From positions 186,001-250,000 of the forward strand of contig NZ_JAGGPA010000011.1 in assembly GCF_018614035.1 (NCBI RefSeq): a DNA stretch of 64,000 bases, read 5' to 3'. The stretch's first letter is position 1; the number at the start of each line of letters is the position of its first letter. Both the position numbers and the translations under genes were made by a program. Under the pieces are notes generated by a model. It saw only the letters and a program-made list of their open reading frames with translations, had not been told where the DNA came from and searched no databases. The stretch comes from Streptomyces sp. ISL-96. GTDB lineage: Bacteria; Actinomycetota; Actinomycetes; Streptomycetales; Streptomycetaceae. Shown piece after piece: positions 9,128-17,063 of this stretch.

Positions 9128-9847
9128 TTACGAGGCGAAGAGGCGTACGGGCCAGGCCGCGTGCGCCTCCGCCGTGATGTCGAGCAGCGGTGCGGAAGCG
9201 GCGGGCAGCGCGCCGGTGCCTTCTTCGCGTGCGCGGTGGGCCGCTTCGGCGGCGCGCCGCGCGACCTGGTCGAGTTCGGGTGCGAGGCGGGCGAGGACGG
9301 CGGTGGCCTCGAAGGGGTCCAGGCCGAGGAGGCGTACCACCGCGGTGGCGGGCCCGCCGACGGTCTCGTACGCGACGCAGTGTGCGGCGTCCTCCGGTCC
9401 GAGCCCGGCCGCGCGGGCGGTGACGCCGAGCACGACGGGCTGGTGCGCGCCGCGCGGGCGGGCGGCGGCCAGCGCGTCGAGCGCGTCGCACGGCCAGGTG
9501 GCGCGGGCGGCGCGCATGAGCTGCCGGCCGAGCTTGCGCGCCGTCGCCCGCAGGGCGGGTGACGGCGTACGGGCGTCGGCGGCCTCGTCCAGTTCGAGCG
9601 CGTCCACGCCGAGGGCCGCGGCGGCGGCGAGCGCCGCCGAGGTGAGGCCGGTGGTGTGCAGGCGGCCCCGACAGAAGGCGGCGAGGTCCGCGGCGTCACG
9701 GATACGCCCCGCCTTGACGGCCGCTTCGGCGCCACCGGAGTGGGCGTGGCCACCGGCGGGGAACCGCCCGTCCGCGAGGACGAGAAGGGCGGCCCGTGAT
9801 CCGTGCGCCGGGTACTGGCCGCGAGTGTCAGCGGCGGAAACGTCCAT
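9128..9847 (-). CDS. ureF: Urease accessory protein UreF
   Basis: UreF is the all-helical accessory protein that bridges UreD and UreG in the activation complex. The 239-residue product has the N-terminal family block LLVLADGRFPAGGHAHSGG and the CxGRLHTTGL helix. It ends in ITAEAHAAWPVRLFAS. Its ATG begins 1 nt after the ureC stop, so translation is probably coupled. The 29-nt gap to ureG contains the ureG ribosome site. Confidence 0.9.
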   Translation of the reverse strand: MDVSAADTRGQYPAHGSRAALLVLADGRFPAGGHAHSGGAEAAVKAGRIRDAADLAAFCRGRLHTTGLTSAALAAAAALGVDALELDEAADARTPSPALRATARKLGRQLMRAARATWPCDALDALAAARPRGAHQPVVLGVTARAAGLGPEDAAHCVAYETVGGPATAVVRLLGLDPFEATAVLARLAPELDQVARRAAEAAHRAREEGTGALPAASAPLLDITAEAHAAWPVRLFAS

Positions 9848-9848
9848 G

Positions 9849-11570
9849 TCAGAAGAGGAAGTAGCGCTGGGCCATGGGCAGCTCGGCCGCCGGCGCCGGT
9901 TCGACCGCGTCGCCGTCGATCGTCACCGTGAAGGTGTCCGGGTCGACCTCGACGCGCGGAAGGGTGTCGTTCTCGCGCATGTCGGCCTTGGTGACCCGCC
10001 GGGTGTTCTTGATGGGTACGAACCGCTTGCCGAGCCCGAGGCGTTCGGGCAGCCCGTCCTCGATCGCCGCCTGGGCCACGAAGTTGAAGGAGTTGGCGGC
10101 GGGGGCCCTGCCGAGCGCCCCGAACATCGGCCGTGGCATCACCGGCTGCGGGGTCGGGATGGAGGCGTTGGCGTCCCCCATCTGCGCGTACGCGATCTGT
10201 CCGCCCTTGATGACGAGCTGCGGCTTGACGCCGAAGAAGGCGGGCTCCCACAGCACGAGGTCGGCGAGCTTCCCGCTCTCGACCGAGCCGATCTCGTGGT
10301 CGAGGCCCTGCGCGACGGCCGGGTTGATCGTGTACTTGGCGACATAGCGACGTGCGCGGTGGTTGTCGGCGCGGCCGTCACCCGGCAGCGCGCCCCGGCG
10401 CTTCTTCATGACGTGCGCGGTCTGCCAGGTGCGCAGCGCGACCTCACCGATGCGGCCCATCGCCTGCGAGTCGGAGGAGATGATCGAGATCGCGCCGAGG
10501 TCGTGCAGGATGTCCTCGGCCGCGATGGTGGAGGGCCGGATCCGGGACTCGGCGAAGGCCAGGTCTTCCGGCACGGCCGGGTTGAGGTGGTGGCAGACCA
10601 TCAGCATGTCGAGGTGTTCGTCGATGGTGTTGACGGTGTGCGGCCGGGTCGGGTTGGTGGAGCTGGGCAGGACGTACGGCTCGGAGACGACCGTGATGAT
10701 GTCCGGCGCGTGCCCGCCGCCCGCTCCCTCGGTGTGGTACGCGTGGATCGTACGCCCGGCGATGGCGGCGAGGGTGTCGCCGACGAACCCGGCCTCGTTC
10801 AGCGTGTCGGTGTGGATGGCGAGCTGAGCACCCGTCTCCTCGCACACGCCCAGGCAGGTGTCGATGACGGCGGGCGTCGCGCCCCAGTCCTCGTGGATCT
10901 TGAACCCGAGTGCGCCGCCGCGCAGCTGGGCGTGCATCGCCTCGCGGGACATCGTGTTGCCCTTGCCGAGCAGTCCGATGTTGACGGGGTAGTGCTCCAG
11001 CGCCTCGAACATCCGGGCCAGGTGCCACCCGCCGGGCGTGACCGTGGTCGCCTTGGTGCCCTCGGCGGGTCCGGTGCCGCCGCCGACGAGTGTGGTGATG
11101 CCGCAGGAGAGCGCCTGGTCGACGACGGTCGGCGAGATGAAGTGGACGTGCGCGTCGATGGTGCCGGCGGTGAGGATCTTGCCGTTGCCCGCGATGATCT
11201 CGGTCTCGGGGCCGATGACGAGGTCGGGGTGTACGCCGTCCATGGTGTCGGGGTTGCCGGCCTTGCCGATGCCGGTGATCCGCCCGTCCCGCAGGCCGAT
11301 GTCGGCCTTGACGATGCCCCAGTGGTCGAGGATCACCGCGCCCGTGATGACGGTGTCGGGAGCCCCCTCGGCACGGGTCGTACGCGCCTGGCCCATGGAC
11401 TCCCGGATGACCTTGCCGCCGCCGAACACCGCCTCGTCGCCGGCGCGTCCCGGGCCGCCGCAGCGGTCCTCCTCGATCTCGATGAGCAGGTCCGTGTCGG
11501 CGAGGCGGATGCGGTCGCCGGTGGTGGGGCCGAACAGGTCGGCGTACACGGGGCGCAGGAGCTCAGGCAT
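9849..11570 (-). CDS. ureC: Urease alpha subunit UreC
   Basis: This is the catalytic subunit of nickel urease, which hydrolyses urea to ammonia and carbamate. It has 573 residues, the usual length. Visible motifs are the nickel-ligand HVHF in [12 protein letters not shown], the lysine that is carbamylated to bridge the two nickels in [11 protein letters not shown], and the mobile flap with its cysteine and histidine in [20 protein letters not shown]. The ATG at 11570 was preferred over the longer frame because it gives the conserved start [19 protein letters not shown] and has GGAGGT 7 nt upstream. It overlaps the ureB stop by 8 nt. Confidence 0.96.
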   Translation of the reverse strand: MPELLRPVYADLFGPTTGDRIRLADTDLLIEIEEDRCGGPGRAGDEAVFGGGKVIRESMGQARTTRAEGAPDTVITGAVILDHWGIVKADIGLRDGRITGIGKAGNPDTMDGVHPDLVIGPETEIIAGNGKILTAGTIDAHVHFISPTVVDQALSCGITTLVGGGTGPAEGTKATTVTPGGWHLARMFEALEHYPVNIGLLGKGNTMSREAMHAQLRGGALGFKIHEDWGATPAVIDTCLGVCEETGAQLAIHTDTLNEAGFVGDTLAAIAGRTIHAYHTEGAGGGHAPDIITVVSEPYVLPSSTNPTRPHTVNTIDEHLDMLMVCHHLNPAVPEDLAFAESRIRPSTIAAEDILHDLGAISIISSDSQAMGRIGEVALRTWQTAHVMKKRRGALPGDGRADNHRARRYVAKYTINPAVAQGLDHEIGSVESGKLADLVLWEPAFFGVKPQLVIKGGQIAYAQMGDANASIPTPQPVMPRPMFGALGRAPAANSFNFVAQAAIEDGLPERLGLGKRFVPIKNTRRVTKADMRENDTLPRVEVDPDTFTVTIDGDAVEPAPAAELPMAQRYFLF

Positions 11571-11874
11571 CGAGGGCACCTCCGGTGGTCCCACGCAGAC
11601 CGGCGACGATGCGCCGGCCGCCGATGGGGACGAGTTCGACGTCGACGGGGATGCCGGGCTCGAAGCGCACGGCGGTGCCCGCGGCGATGTTCAGCCGCAG
11701 GCCGCGGGCGGCGGCGCGGTCGAAGTCGAGGCCGGGGTTGGCCTCGGCGAAGTGGTAGTGGGAGCCGACCTGGACGGGCCGGTCGGCCGCGTTGAGGACG
11801 GTGAGGCGGGTGACGGGCAGGCCCTCGTTGAGGGGGACCGGCTCGTCGGCGTACAGGACTTCTCCGGGAATCAT
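11563..11874 (-). CDS. ureB: Urease beta subunit UreB
   Basis: This small structural subunit of the urease trimer has 103 residues. It starts [18 protein letters not shown] and carries the family block [18 protein letters not shown] and the region [16 protein letters not shown]. In actinobacteria, as here, the gamma, beta and alpha subunits are separate genes. The gene begins 17 nt after ureA and overlaps ureC by 8 nt. Confidence 0.95.
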   Translation of the reverse strand: MIPGEVLYADEPVPLNEGLPVTRLTVLNAADRPVQVGSHYHFAEANPGLDFDRAAARGLRLNIAAGTAVRFEPGIPVDVELVPIGGRRIVAGLRGTTGGALDA

Positions 11875-11891
11875 CGGCAGCCGTCTCCCCG

Positions 11892-12194
11892 TCAGGCGAT
11901 CGGTTCGTGGACGGTGACGAGCTTGGTGCCGTCCGGGAAGGTCGCCTCGACCTGTACGTCGTGGATCATCTCGGGGATGCCCTCCATGACGTCGTCACGG
12001 GTGAGCACCTTGCGGCCCGACGACATGAGCTCGGCGACACTGCGGCCGTCGCGGGCGCCTTCGAGGATGTGGGAGGTGATGAGGGCGATCGATTCGGGGT
12101 GGTTGAGTCTCACGCCGCGCGCACGGCGCTTCTCCGCCACGTCGGCCGCCACATGGATGAGCAGTCTTTCCTGCTCGTGCGGGGTCAGTTGCAC
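11892..12194 (-). CDS. ureA: Urease gamma subunit UreA
   Basis: This is the smallest urease subunit and the first gene of the operon. With the GTG at 12194 the protein is exactly 100 residues ([20 protein letters not shown]), the family norm. A GTG three codons upstream (12203) is possible but lies inside the GAGGTGGG ribosome site. Conserved blocks are [17 protein letters not shown] and the C-terminal [20 protein letters not shown]. Upstream are two GlnR-like boxes (12356-12392), which suggest nitrogen control of the whole ureABCFGD unit. Confidence 0.95.
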   Translation of the reverse strand: MQLTPHEQERLLIHVAADVAEKRRARGVRLNHPESIALITSHILEGARDGRSVAELMSSGRKVLTRDDVMEGIPEMIHDVQVEATFPDGTKLVTVHEPIA

Positions 12195-12203
12195 GCGTCC
12201 CAC

Positions 12204-12355
12204 CTCACAGTCCTCGTACCGGACCGCCCGGTCCGGCTGCCACGGCTACCGCGACGGACATAGATGTATCACGCATCTAGCAGGTGGGATTCCGGCACCC
12301 CTCCTGCGACTCCCTGTCCGTTCCGGCGCCTGGTGCGGCAGGCTAGTTGCGCGGG
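12204..12355 (-). promoter_or_regulatory. ureA leader/promoter region
   Basis: This is about 150 bp between the ureA start and the GlnR-like boxes. It contains the inverted repeat TAGATG (12261-12266) / CATCTA (12274-12279), and a small hairpin of CGGACCG / CGGTCCG type near 12220-12237. No gene is visible. Confidence 0.35.
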
Positions 12356-12392
12356 GTTTCGGACGCGTTAACTGAGATTTCGCCGAGTTGAC
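12356..12392 (-). promoter_or_regulatory. Tandem GlnR-like boxes upstream of ureA
   Basis: On the minus strand, GTCAA-CTCGGC-GAAAT (12392-12377) is followed after 5 nt by TTAAC-GCGTCC-GAAAC (12371-12356). Both follow the actinobacterial GlnR half-site pattern gTnAc-n6-GaAAc and lie 21 bp apart, two helical turns. Urease is a known GlnR-controlled function in Streptomyces. The site is about 160 nt from ureA, so the transcription start must lie in between. Confidence 0.6.
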
Positions 12393-12595
12393 GGCGTCAT
12401 CGAGGTCAGCGCGCGGCGTCCGTCCCCGGACAGCGCTTGCCGGTCCGCATGCCTCGACAGTCCCGCCCCGGCACCGCGCACGTTGCCGCGCCCGCCGCGC
12501 GATGCGGAGGACATGGAAGCTGTTACGGGCCAAAATCATCCGTTCGCCGTATACGGCGCCTGCGCCTCCCCGTCGGCTGACGGCAGCGCAAGGCC

Positions 12596-12634
12596 GGCCG
12601 TGCGTCCCGGCCGCAGCGGACGGGACGCACGGCC
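12596..12634 (-). terminator. Terminator downstream of the phd-type gene
   Basis: GGCCGTGCGTCCC and GGGACGCACGGCC form a 13-bp perfect stem with a 13-nt loop, 27 nt beyond the stop codon of the minus-strand antitoxin gene. The T-tract lies on the plus side (CTTTT at about 12645), so on the minus strand it acts as an I-shaped hairpin, which is common in actinomycetes. Confidence 0.65.
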
Positions 12635-12661
12635 TTCGTACGCGCTTTTCAGATGCCGGGG

Positions 12662-12943
12662 TCAGCTGCCAGGGGCTTCGCCGCGGTGTTCGGCGGCGAT
12701 GCCGAAGCGGCGGCGTTCGCCCGGAGCGGACGACGTCGAGCCGATCGTCGAGACGGAACTGATCACCGACTCCTCGGCCACCTCCTGCTCACCCTCAAGT
12801 CGTTCCAGGTCAGCGGCCGAAACCAGCGCGACCAGCGGCTTCCCGTGCCGGGTCACGACCACCCTTTCGCCGCCGTAGACGACGCGGTTGATCAGCTCGG
12901 CTAGCTCTGCCCGGGCTTGCGTCACCGGAATCTCGTAGGCCAT
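12662..12943 (-). CDS. Phd/YefM-family antitoxin, no toxin partner in view
   Basis: The 93-residue protein has the Phd/YefM N-terminal DNA-binding fold: [20 protein letters not shown], then [29 protein letters not shown]. The tail of about 45 residues, where toxin-binding elements normally sit, is Ser/Glu-rich and not recognisable. Such proteins autorepress their operon and neutralise RelE/YoeB or Doc toxins, but neither side of this gene carries one. The ATG at 12943 matches the family start and lies 8 nt after a TACTAT -10-like hexamer, so the transcript may be leaderless; a second ATG at 12952 adds three residues. It diverges from a ClpP-like gene across an operator of GTAC hexamers (12953-12976). 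Confidence 0.85.
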   Translation of the reverse strand: MAYEIPVTQARAELAELINRVVYGGERVVVTRHGKPLVALVSAADLERLEGEQEVAEESVISSVSTIGSTSSAPGERRRFGIAAEHRGEAPGS

Positions 12944-12952
12944 GCTCCCCAT

Positions 12953-12976
12953 AGTACGAGCTGTACGTCCTGTACA
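12953..12976. promoter_or_regulatory. Triple GTAC operator shared by the phd-type and clpP-like genes
   Basis: The hexamers AGTACG, TGTACG and TGTACA repeat at an exact 9-bp period (12953, 12962, 12971). YefM-type antitoxins are known to bind palindromes with a TGTACA core. The array overlaps the -10 of the antitoxin gene and lies about 30-50 bp upstream of the clpP-like start, so one regulator could control both. Confidence 0.55.
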
Positions 12977-13004
12977 TTTTTTACAGAGCCCGCGGAGGCA
13001 CCGC

Positions 13005-13649
13005 ATGTACCGACCGATCCCGCACAGCGCCCGCTACGTACTGCCCGAGTTCACGGAGCGCACCAGCACCGGGAGCCGCACCCTCGATCCGTACTCGAAG
13101 CTGCTGGAGGAGCGGATCGTCTTCCTCGGGACGGCCGTCGACGACACCGCGGCCAATGACGTGATGGCGCAGTTCATGCATCTCGAACACGCCGCCCCCG
13201 ACCGGGACATCTCGCTCTACATCAACTCCCCCGGCGGCTCGCACACCGCCATGTCCGCGATCTACGACACGATCCAGTTCGTCGCATGCGACGTCGAGAC
13301 GATCTGCCTGGGCCAGGCCGCTTCCTCGGCCGCGCTGCTGCTCGCGGCCGGCACACCCGGCAAGCGCCTCGCGCTGCCCGGCGCCCGGGTGCTGCTCAGT
13401 CAGCCCTCCATCGCCGAGCCCGTGCACGGCCAGCCCTCCGACCTGGAGGTCGAGGCACGGGAGTTGCAGCGCATGCGGGAAACGCTCACCCAACTCCTCG
13501 CGCGGCACACCGGGCAGAGCGTGGAGCGGGTCGACGACGACATCGAGCGCGACAAGGTGTTCACGGCCGAAGCGGCGGCGGCGTACGGCCTGGTGGACCA
13601 TGTCGTGCCCAGCCGCAAGGCCACGCTCGTCTCGTCCGCGGCGAGGTGA
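13005..13649 (+). CDS. ClpP-family protein lacking the catalytic histidine (ClpR-like)
   Basis: The 214-residue product aligns along its full length with the ClpP proteolytic subunit: INSPGGS near 74-80, the serine block [14 protein letters not shown] with Ser107, and the aspartate in IERDKVF (Asp183). At the position of the catalytic histidine, however, the family HQP is SQP ([10 protein letters not shown], Ser132), so the Ser-His-Asp triad is incomplete. Such subunits (ClpR) assemble with active ClpP and change the ring rather than cut peptides. GGAGG lies 6 nt before the ATG. The 3' end overlaps the next ORF by 4 nt (GTGA). It diverges from a Phd/YefM-type gene over a shared operator. Alternatives are a regulator of the housekeeping ClpP, or a decaying paralogue, although the frame is intact. 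Confidence 0.85.
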   Translation: MYRPIPHSARYVLPEFTERTSTGSRTLDPYSKLLEERIVFLGTAVDDTAANDVMAQFMHLEHAAPDRDISLYINSPGGSHTAMSAIYDTIQFVACDVETICLGQAASSAALLLAAGTPGKRLALPGARVLLSQPSIAEPVHGQPSDLEVEARELQRMRETLTQLLARHTGQSVERVDDDIERDKVFTAEAAAAYGLVDHVVPSRKATLVSSAAR

Positions 13650-13966
13650 ATCCGCGCATGCTGCCGCCCGAACTGCCGCCGCTGCCCGCACTGACCCGCG
13701 CGGAATGCGATGTCGTCGACCGCTACCTCGAAGTGCTCGACCTGGTGGGGCGTATCAATCCCGCGCACGGCGCCGACACCTACAGCGCGCTGCGGGCGGC
13801 CCAGACGCTCGCCGGGAAGGCCGCCGGCCTGCGGGACGCGCTGGCCCTGATGCACGAGCGGGGTGAGACGCGCCTGCACGCCGCCACGCTCGCGCGGGCT
13901 TTGCGGGTGCTCGACGGAGAGCGGCGGGCGGGCCGTGTCACCCTCCCGCCCGCGTCCGCGAGTTGA
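13646..13966 (+). CDS. Small protein of unknown function coupled to the ClpP-like gene
   Basis: The 106-residue ORF starts at a GTG that overlaps the clpP-like stop by 4 nt, which strongly suggests translational coupling. An internal ATG at 13658 would give a slightly shorter form. It is not a family I recognise. The sequence begins with a Pro/Leu-rich stretch ([16 protein letters not shown]). It continues as a predicted two- to three-helix domain ([53 protein letters not shown]) and ends Pro-rich. Codon use is typical of the genome. The context suggests a partner or adaptor of the ClpP-like protein, which is inference only. Confidence 0.7.
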   Translation: MNPRMLPPELPPLPALTRAECDVVDRYLEVLDLVGRINPAHGADTYSALRAAQTLAGKAAGLRDALALMHERGETRLHAATLARALRVLDGERRAGRVTLPPASAS

Positions 13967-14264
13967 GGCACGCGCGGCCGCCTACCCCATTGGCGTACGA
14001 GAAGGGCTCATCCAAACGGGGTAGGAAATACCTGAACAGCGGTACGGCCCAACTTGCGCAACACGCCTACGCGCGGGGCGGAATGATCCGTTCCAGTGCT
14101 GGTACAGCGGTCGCCAGGCCCCTGCGCCCGGATCCGGAAATGCCCCTGTCCACCCGAACGGGTCATCGGTGAGCAGCCTCACAAAACGCCGTTTCGGCTC
14201 GGAAATCCGGTGGTTCATGAGTCAAGATCCCTGGGACGACAAGCCCCCGCCACCGCGGCGGGGC
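13967..14264 (+). other. Intergenic region before the riboswitch
   Basis: About 300 bp without a confident gene. It should hold the promoter of the riboswitch-nlpC transcript; I see no clear -35/-10 pair. A 21-codon ATG frame at 14217-14282 (Pro/Gly/Arg-rich) runs into the start of the riboswitch, and its reality is doubtful. Confidence 0.4.
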
Positions 14265-14453
14265 GGTCCGGGCGGACGCTGAGTCCTGCCGCCGCTTCGG
14301 ATGACTGGTCGACAGGAGTGCATCGGCAGGAGTGGAGGACCCAGGCAGTACGGGGTGACCGGAGACGGTCGTCCCTCGGGGTGAAGCCGCAGTACGCGGC
14401 CGGGCATCTTCGCCTGTCCGAACCCGACAGGTCATCCTTCACAGGCGGCTGAC
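14265..14453 (+). ncRNA. ydaO/yuaA-type cyclic di-AMP riboswitch
   Basis: The leader carries the conserved blocks of the ydaO element in order: GACGCTGAGTCCTGCC, GGCAGGAGTGGAGGACCCAG, GGGGTGACC, CTCGGGGTGAAGCC, GGGCATCTTCGCC and TCCGAACCCGACAG. The pairing CCTGCC / GGCAGG encloses a variable hairpin, as expected. In Streptomyces this riboswitch precedes cell-wall hydrolase genes (rpfA, NlpC/P60) and shuts them off when c-di-AMP is high. The gene start follows 12 nt later, so control could act on transcription or on translation initiation. Confidence 0.88.
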
Positions 14454-14465
14454 GAAGGGTTGCGC

Positions 14466-14939
14466 ATGACCGCGCACAGGAATATTCCGACCGTACTGTC
14501 CCGGGCCGGAGCCGCTTCGGCTCTCACCCTCGCCGCGATCGGCGGCACGATGCTGGCGCCGGGGGCCGTCCCCGAGGCCCACGCCACATCGCTCTCCGCG
14601 AAGGCGCTGAACGTCGCCGCGTCGAAGAAGGGGGCCCCGTACAAGTACGGGGCGACGGGCCCGAGCCGGTTCGACTGCTCAGGGCTGACGCTCTATTCGT
14701 ACAAGAAGGCCGGCAAGACCCTGCCGCGCACCGCCCAGTCCCAGTACAACAAGACCCGGCACATCTCCGCCTCCAGTCGGCAGCGCGGTGACCTGGTCTT
14801 CTTCCACTCCGGGGGCAGCGTGTACCACGTGGGTATCTACGCGGGCAGCGGCAAGATCTGGCACTCCCCCAAGTCGGGAGCCGTGGTGAGGCTGGAGAAG
14901 ATCTGGTCCAAGAGCGTGCGGTACGGCCGGGTGCGCTGA
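14466..14939 (+). CDS. Secreted NlpC/P60 peptidoglycan hydrolase
   Basis: The 157-residue protein has a signal peptide (MTAHRNIPTVLSRAG then a hydrophobic core, cleavage near AHA at about 41) and a single NlpC/P60 domain. This papain-like fold cleaves D-Glu/L-Ala-linked stem peptides of the cell wall. The catalytic cysteine is in RFDCSGLTLYSYKKAG. The histidine is in VYHVGIYAGSG, and a third polar residue is in IWHSPKSG. GAAGGG lies 6-7 nt before the ATG; the TTG two codons upstream was rejected. It is controlled by the c-di-AMP riboswitch directly upstream, which links wall turnover to that second messenger. It has no substrate-binding accessory domain. Confidence 0.92.
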   Translation: MTAHRNIPTVLSRAGAASALTLAAIGGTMLAPGAVPEAHATSLSAKALNVAASKKGAPYKYGATGPSRFDCSGLTLYSYKKAGKTLPRTAQSQYNKTRHISASSRQRGDLVFFHSGGSVYHVGIYAGSGKIWHSPKSGAVVRLEKIWSKSVRYGRVR

Positions 14940-14983
14940 ATATTCCGAGGCGACTGTCGGTCCTGGGCGGTACGTTCGCCGCC

Positions 14984-15370
14984 ATGACCTTCACAAATCC
15001 GGTACGTCACATCACCTTCGACGCCCACGCCCCGTACGCCGTCGCCGAGTTCTGGTCTCATCTGACCGGCTACAAGCTGCTGGACGAACCGGGCGACGAC
15101 GAGGTTCTGATCGATCCGGAGCAACCCAATGTGCCCGGGCTTCTGTTCATCCGGGTCCCCGAAGGAAAAACCGTCAAGAACCGCGTCCACCTCGACATCC
15201 AGCCGCCGCACGGCACGCGGGATGCCGAGGTGGAGCGGCTCGCCGCGCTCGGTGCGCGGATCGTCAGCGACCGGCGCGTCGAGGACGGCCGCGGCTGGGT
15301 GGTCATGGCCGACCCCGAGGGCAACGAATTCTGCGTGGAGCGCGGCGCGGAGGAGATACGGCCCGCCTGA
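14984..15370 (+). CDS. VOC-family (glyoxalase-fold) protein
   Basis: The 128-residue single-domain protein of the vicinal-oxygen-chelate superfamily carries VRHITFDAHAPYAVAEFWSH at the first metal-site strand and NRVHLDIQPPHGTRDAEVERL in the middle. It ends with the signature DPEGNEFCVE. These features are shared with many Streptomyces proteins of undefined function. The His and Glu positions needed for metal are present, but the substrate (dioxygenase, glyoxalase or antibiotic-binding) cannot be told. A relative is found broken at 22754. It is convergent with lysE, with only 19 nt between the stops. Confidence 0.8.
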   Translation: MTFTNPVRHITFDAHAPYAVAEFWSHLTGYKLLDEPGDDEVLIDPEQPNVPGLLFIRVPEGKTVKNRVHLDIQPPHGTRDAEVERLAALGARIVSDRRVEDGRGWVVMADPEGNEFCVERGAEEIRPA

Positions 15371-15389
15371 GTGCGGCCGCCCGCCTGAG

Positions 15390-16031
15390 TCACCTGGCCG
15401 CCACCAAGGGGCCTGCCAGGAGGAACACCCCGAGCACGGCGAGCGCGGCCCCGCTGACCCCTTCCACGGCACGGGCCGCGCCCGGCCGCCGCAGCCACCC
15501 GCCGAGCCCGTCCACCAGCAGCGCCACGGCGGGGAACCACAGCAGCGCGAGTACGACGACGATCGTGGCGAGCAGCAGCGTCCTGGGCAGCGGCTGCTGG
15601 TCCGCCGGCACGAACTGGGGCAGCAGGCTGAGGAAGAGCACCGGCGCCTTGGGGTTGAGCGCGTTGGTGAGGAAGCCCTCGCGCAGACTGCGGCCCGTGC
15701 CCCGGGCCGCGGCCGCCTCCGTCCCGTTCTCGTGCTGCGGCGCCGGGCGGCGCACCGCGGACCGCAGGGCCCGGCAGCCCAGGTAGAGGATGTAGGCGCC
15801 GCCGAGCAGTTGAATCGCGCGGAAGAGCGCCGGTACGGCGACGAGCAGCGCCGCGAGCCCGGCCACGGCGAGCGCCGTGTGGACCAGCAGCCCGCCCGCG
15901 ACCCCTACCGCGCACGCGACCCCGTCCCGGCGTGACGCCAGTGCGTTGCGTACGACGACGGTGAAATCAGCGCCGGGCATGGCGACCATGCCCGCGGCGA
16001 CGCCCGTGAAGGCGACCAGTTGTGCGTCCAT
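15390..16031 (-). CDS. LysE/RhtB-family amino-acid exporter
   Basis: The 213-residue integral membrane protein with about six hydrophobic helices starts MDAQLVAFTGVAAGMVAMPG, the family GxxxxxxPGP-like opening (here MPGADF), followed by TVVVRNALASRRDG. The conserved central segment FLTNALNPKAPVLFLSLLPQF is present. Family members export amino acids or related small molecules using proton motive force. The gene diverges from a LysR regulator, the usual arrangement for LysE exporters. Confidence 0.87.
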   Translation of the reverse strand: MDAQLVAFTGVAAGMVAMPGADFTVVVRNALASRRDGVACAVGVAGGLLVHTALAVAGLAALLVAVPALFRAIQLLGGAYILYLGCRALRSAVRRPAPQHENGTEAAAARGTGRSLREGFLTNALNPKAPVLFLSLLPQFVPADQQPLPRTLLLATIVVVLALLWFPAVALLVDGLGGWLRRPGAARAVEGVSGAALAVLGVFLLAGPLVAAR

Positions 16032-16055
16032 GCCCGCAAGCCTGGCCGCTTCTGG

Positions 16056-16096
16056 CCTTTAGCATGTACTTGCGATCTTCTAGGTCTGCCTAAAGG
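16056..16096. promoter_or_regulatory. Candidate LysR operator between lysE and lysR
   Basis: CCTTTAG (16056-16062) and CTAAAGG (16090-16096) form an exact inverted repeat in the 85-bp divergent gap. The second arm overlaps the ribosome-site region of the lysR gene (AAGGAG at 16103-16108). This is a plausible autoregulatory site. Confidence 0.45.
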
Positions 16097-16116
16097 AAAG
16101 CTTAAGGAGCCGCCCG

Positions 16117-17031
16117 ATGTACGACCCGACACGGCTGGCGGCGCTCGTGGCGGTCGCCGAGGCCGGTTCGATCACCCGGGCCGCCGCGCGCCTCGGCTAC
16201 ACCGCGCCCGCTCTGTCCCAGCAGCTCGCCAAGCTGGAGCGTGAGGCGGGCGCCGCCCTGCTGGTACGCCACCACCGCGGGGCCCGTCTGACGGCCGCGG
16301 GTGAACTGCTGGCGGCGCGGGCCCGGCGCGTACTCGACGAGATGGACCAGGCGCGGCACGAACTCGCGCGGCTCGCGGGGCTGTCCGGCGGTCGTCTGCG
16401 CGTCGGTACGTTCACCACGGCCGGGATCCATCTGCTGCCGCCCGTGCTCAGTGCGTTCCGCCGCGCCCATCCCGATGTGGAGCTCGCGGTCGCCGACTAC
16501 GAGCCGCCGGACGGCGTCTCGGCGGTGGCCTCGGGCGCGGTCGACCTGGCGCTGACCCATGCGTACGAACCGGCGTCACCGGTGCCCATGCCCTCCGGCG
16601 TGGCGGCGGAGCCACTGCTGGACGAGGAGCTCGTACTGGTGACGGCGCCCGGGCACGCGCTCTCCGGCGGGTCGGGGCGGCTGCCGGTGGGCGAGCTCGC
16701 GGGGCAGCCGCTGATCAGCAGTGCGCCGTCGCATCCTGCCCGGCAGGGCGTGGAGGCGGCGCTGGCCGCGGCGGGGGCGACTCCGGCGGTGGTGTGCGAG
16801 TCGCCGGGTTACGCCTTGGTGTGCGCGCTGGTCAGCGCGGGGCTCGGGGTGGCCGTGGTGCCCGAGATGGTCGCCGCGATGGCGATGACCCCCTTGGGCG
16901 TACGGGCGCTGGAGCCGGCCGGGCTGCGACGTACGATCTCGGTGGTGCACCGGCCCAGCGGGGCGAGCCCGGCGGCGGACACGCTGCGCGCGCTGCTGCG
17001 CGGCGCCTTCGGCCGGGCTTCCGCGGCGTGA
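16117..17031 (+). CDS. LysR-family transcriptional regulator
   Basis: The 304-residue regulator has an N-terminal winged helix-turn-helix (LAALVAVAEAGSITRAAARL, then QQLAKLEREAGAALLVRHHRG) and a C-terminal LysR substrate-binding domain (GGRLRVGTFTTAGIHLLPPV to the conserved GLGVAVVPEM). AAGGAG lies 8 nt before the ATG. Because it diverges from a LysE exporter across a short gap with an inverted repeat, it most likely activates export in response to an amino-acid effector. Length and architecture are normal. Confidence 0.9.
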   Translation: MYDPTRLAALVAVAEAGSITRAAARLGYTAPALSQQLAKLEREAGAALLVRHHRGARLTAAGELLAARARRVLDEMDQARHELARLAGLSGGRLRVGTFTTAGIHLLPPVLSAFRRAHPDVELAVADYEPPDGVSAVASGAVDLALTHAYEPASPVPMPSGVAAEPLLDEELVLVTAPGHALSGGSGRLPVGELAGQPLISSAPSHPARQGVEAALAAAGATPAVVCESPGYALVCALVSAGLGVAVVPEMVAAMAMTPLGVRALEPAGLRRTISVVHRPSGASPAADTLRALLRGAFGRASAA

Positions 17032-17063
17032 TCCGGGGCGGTCGTACCGCTGGGGACGCGGCC

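Noticed and set aside
7657..12194. Nickel transporter linked to urease
   Set aside because: All genes between the operon ends are assigned to ureABCFGD; no permease or ABC component is present.
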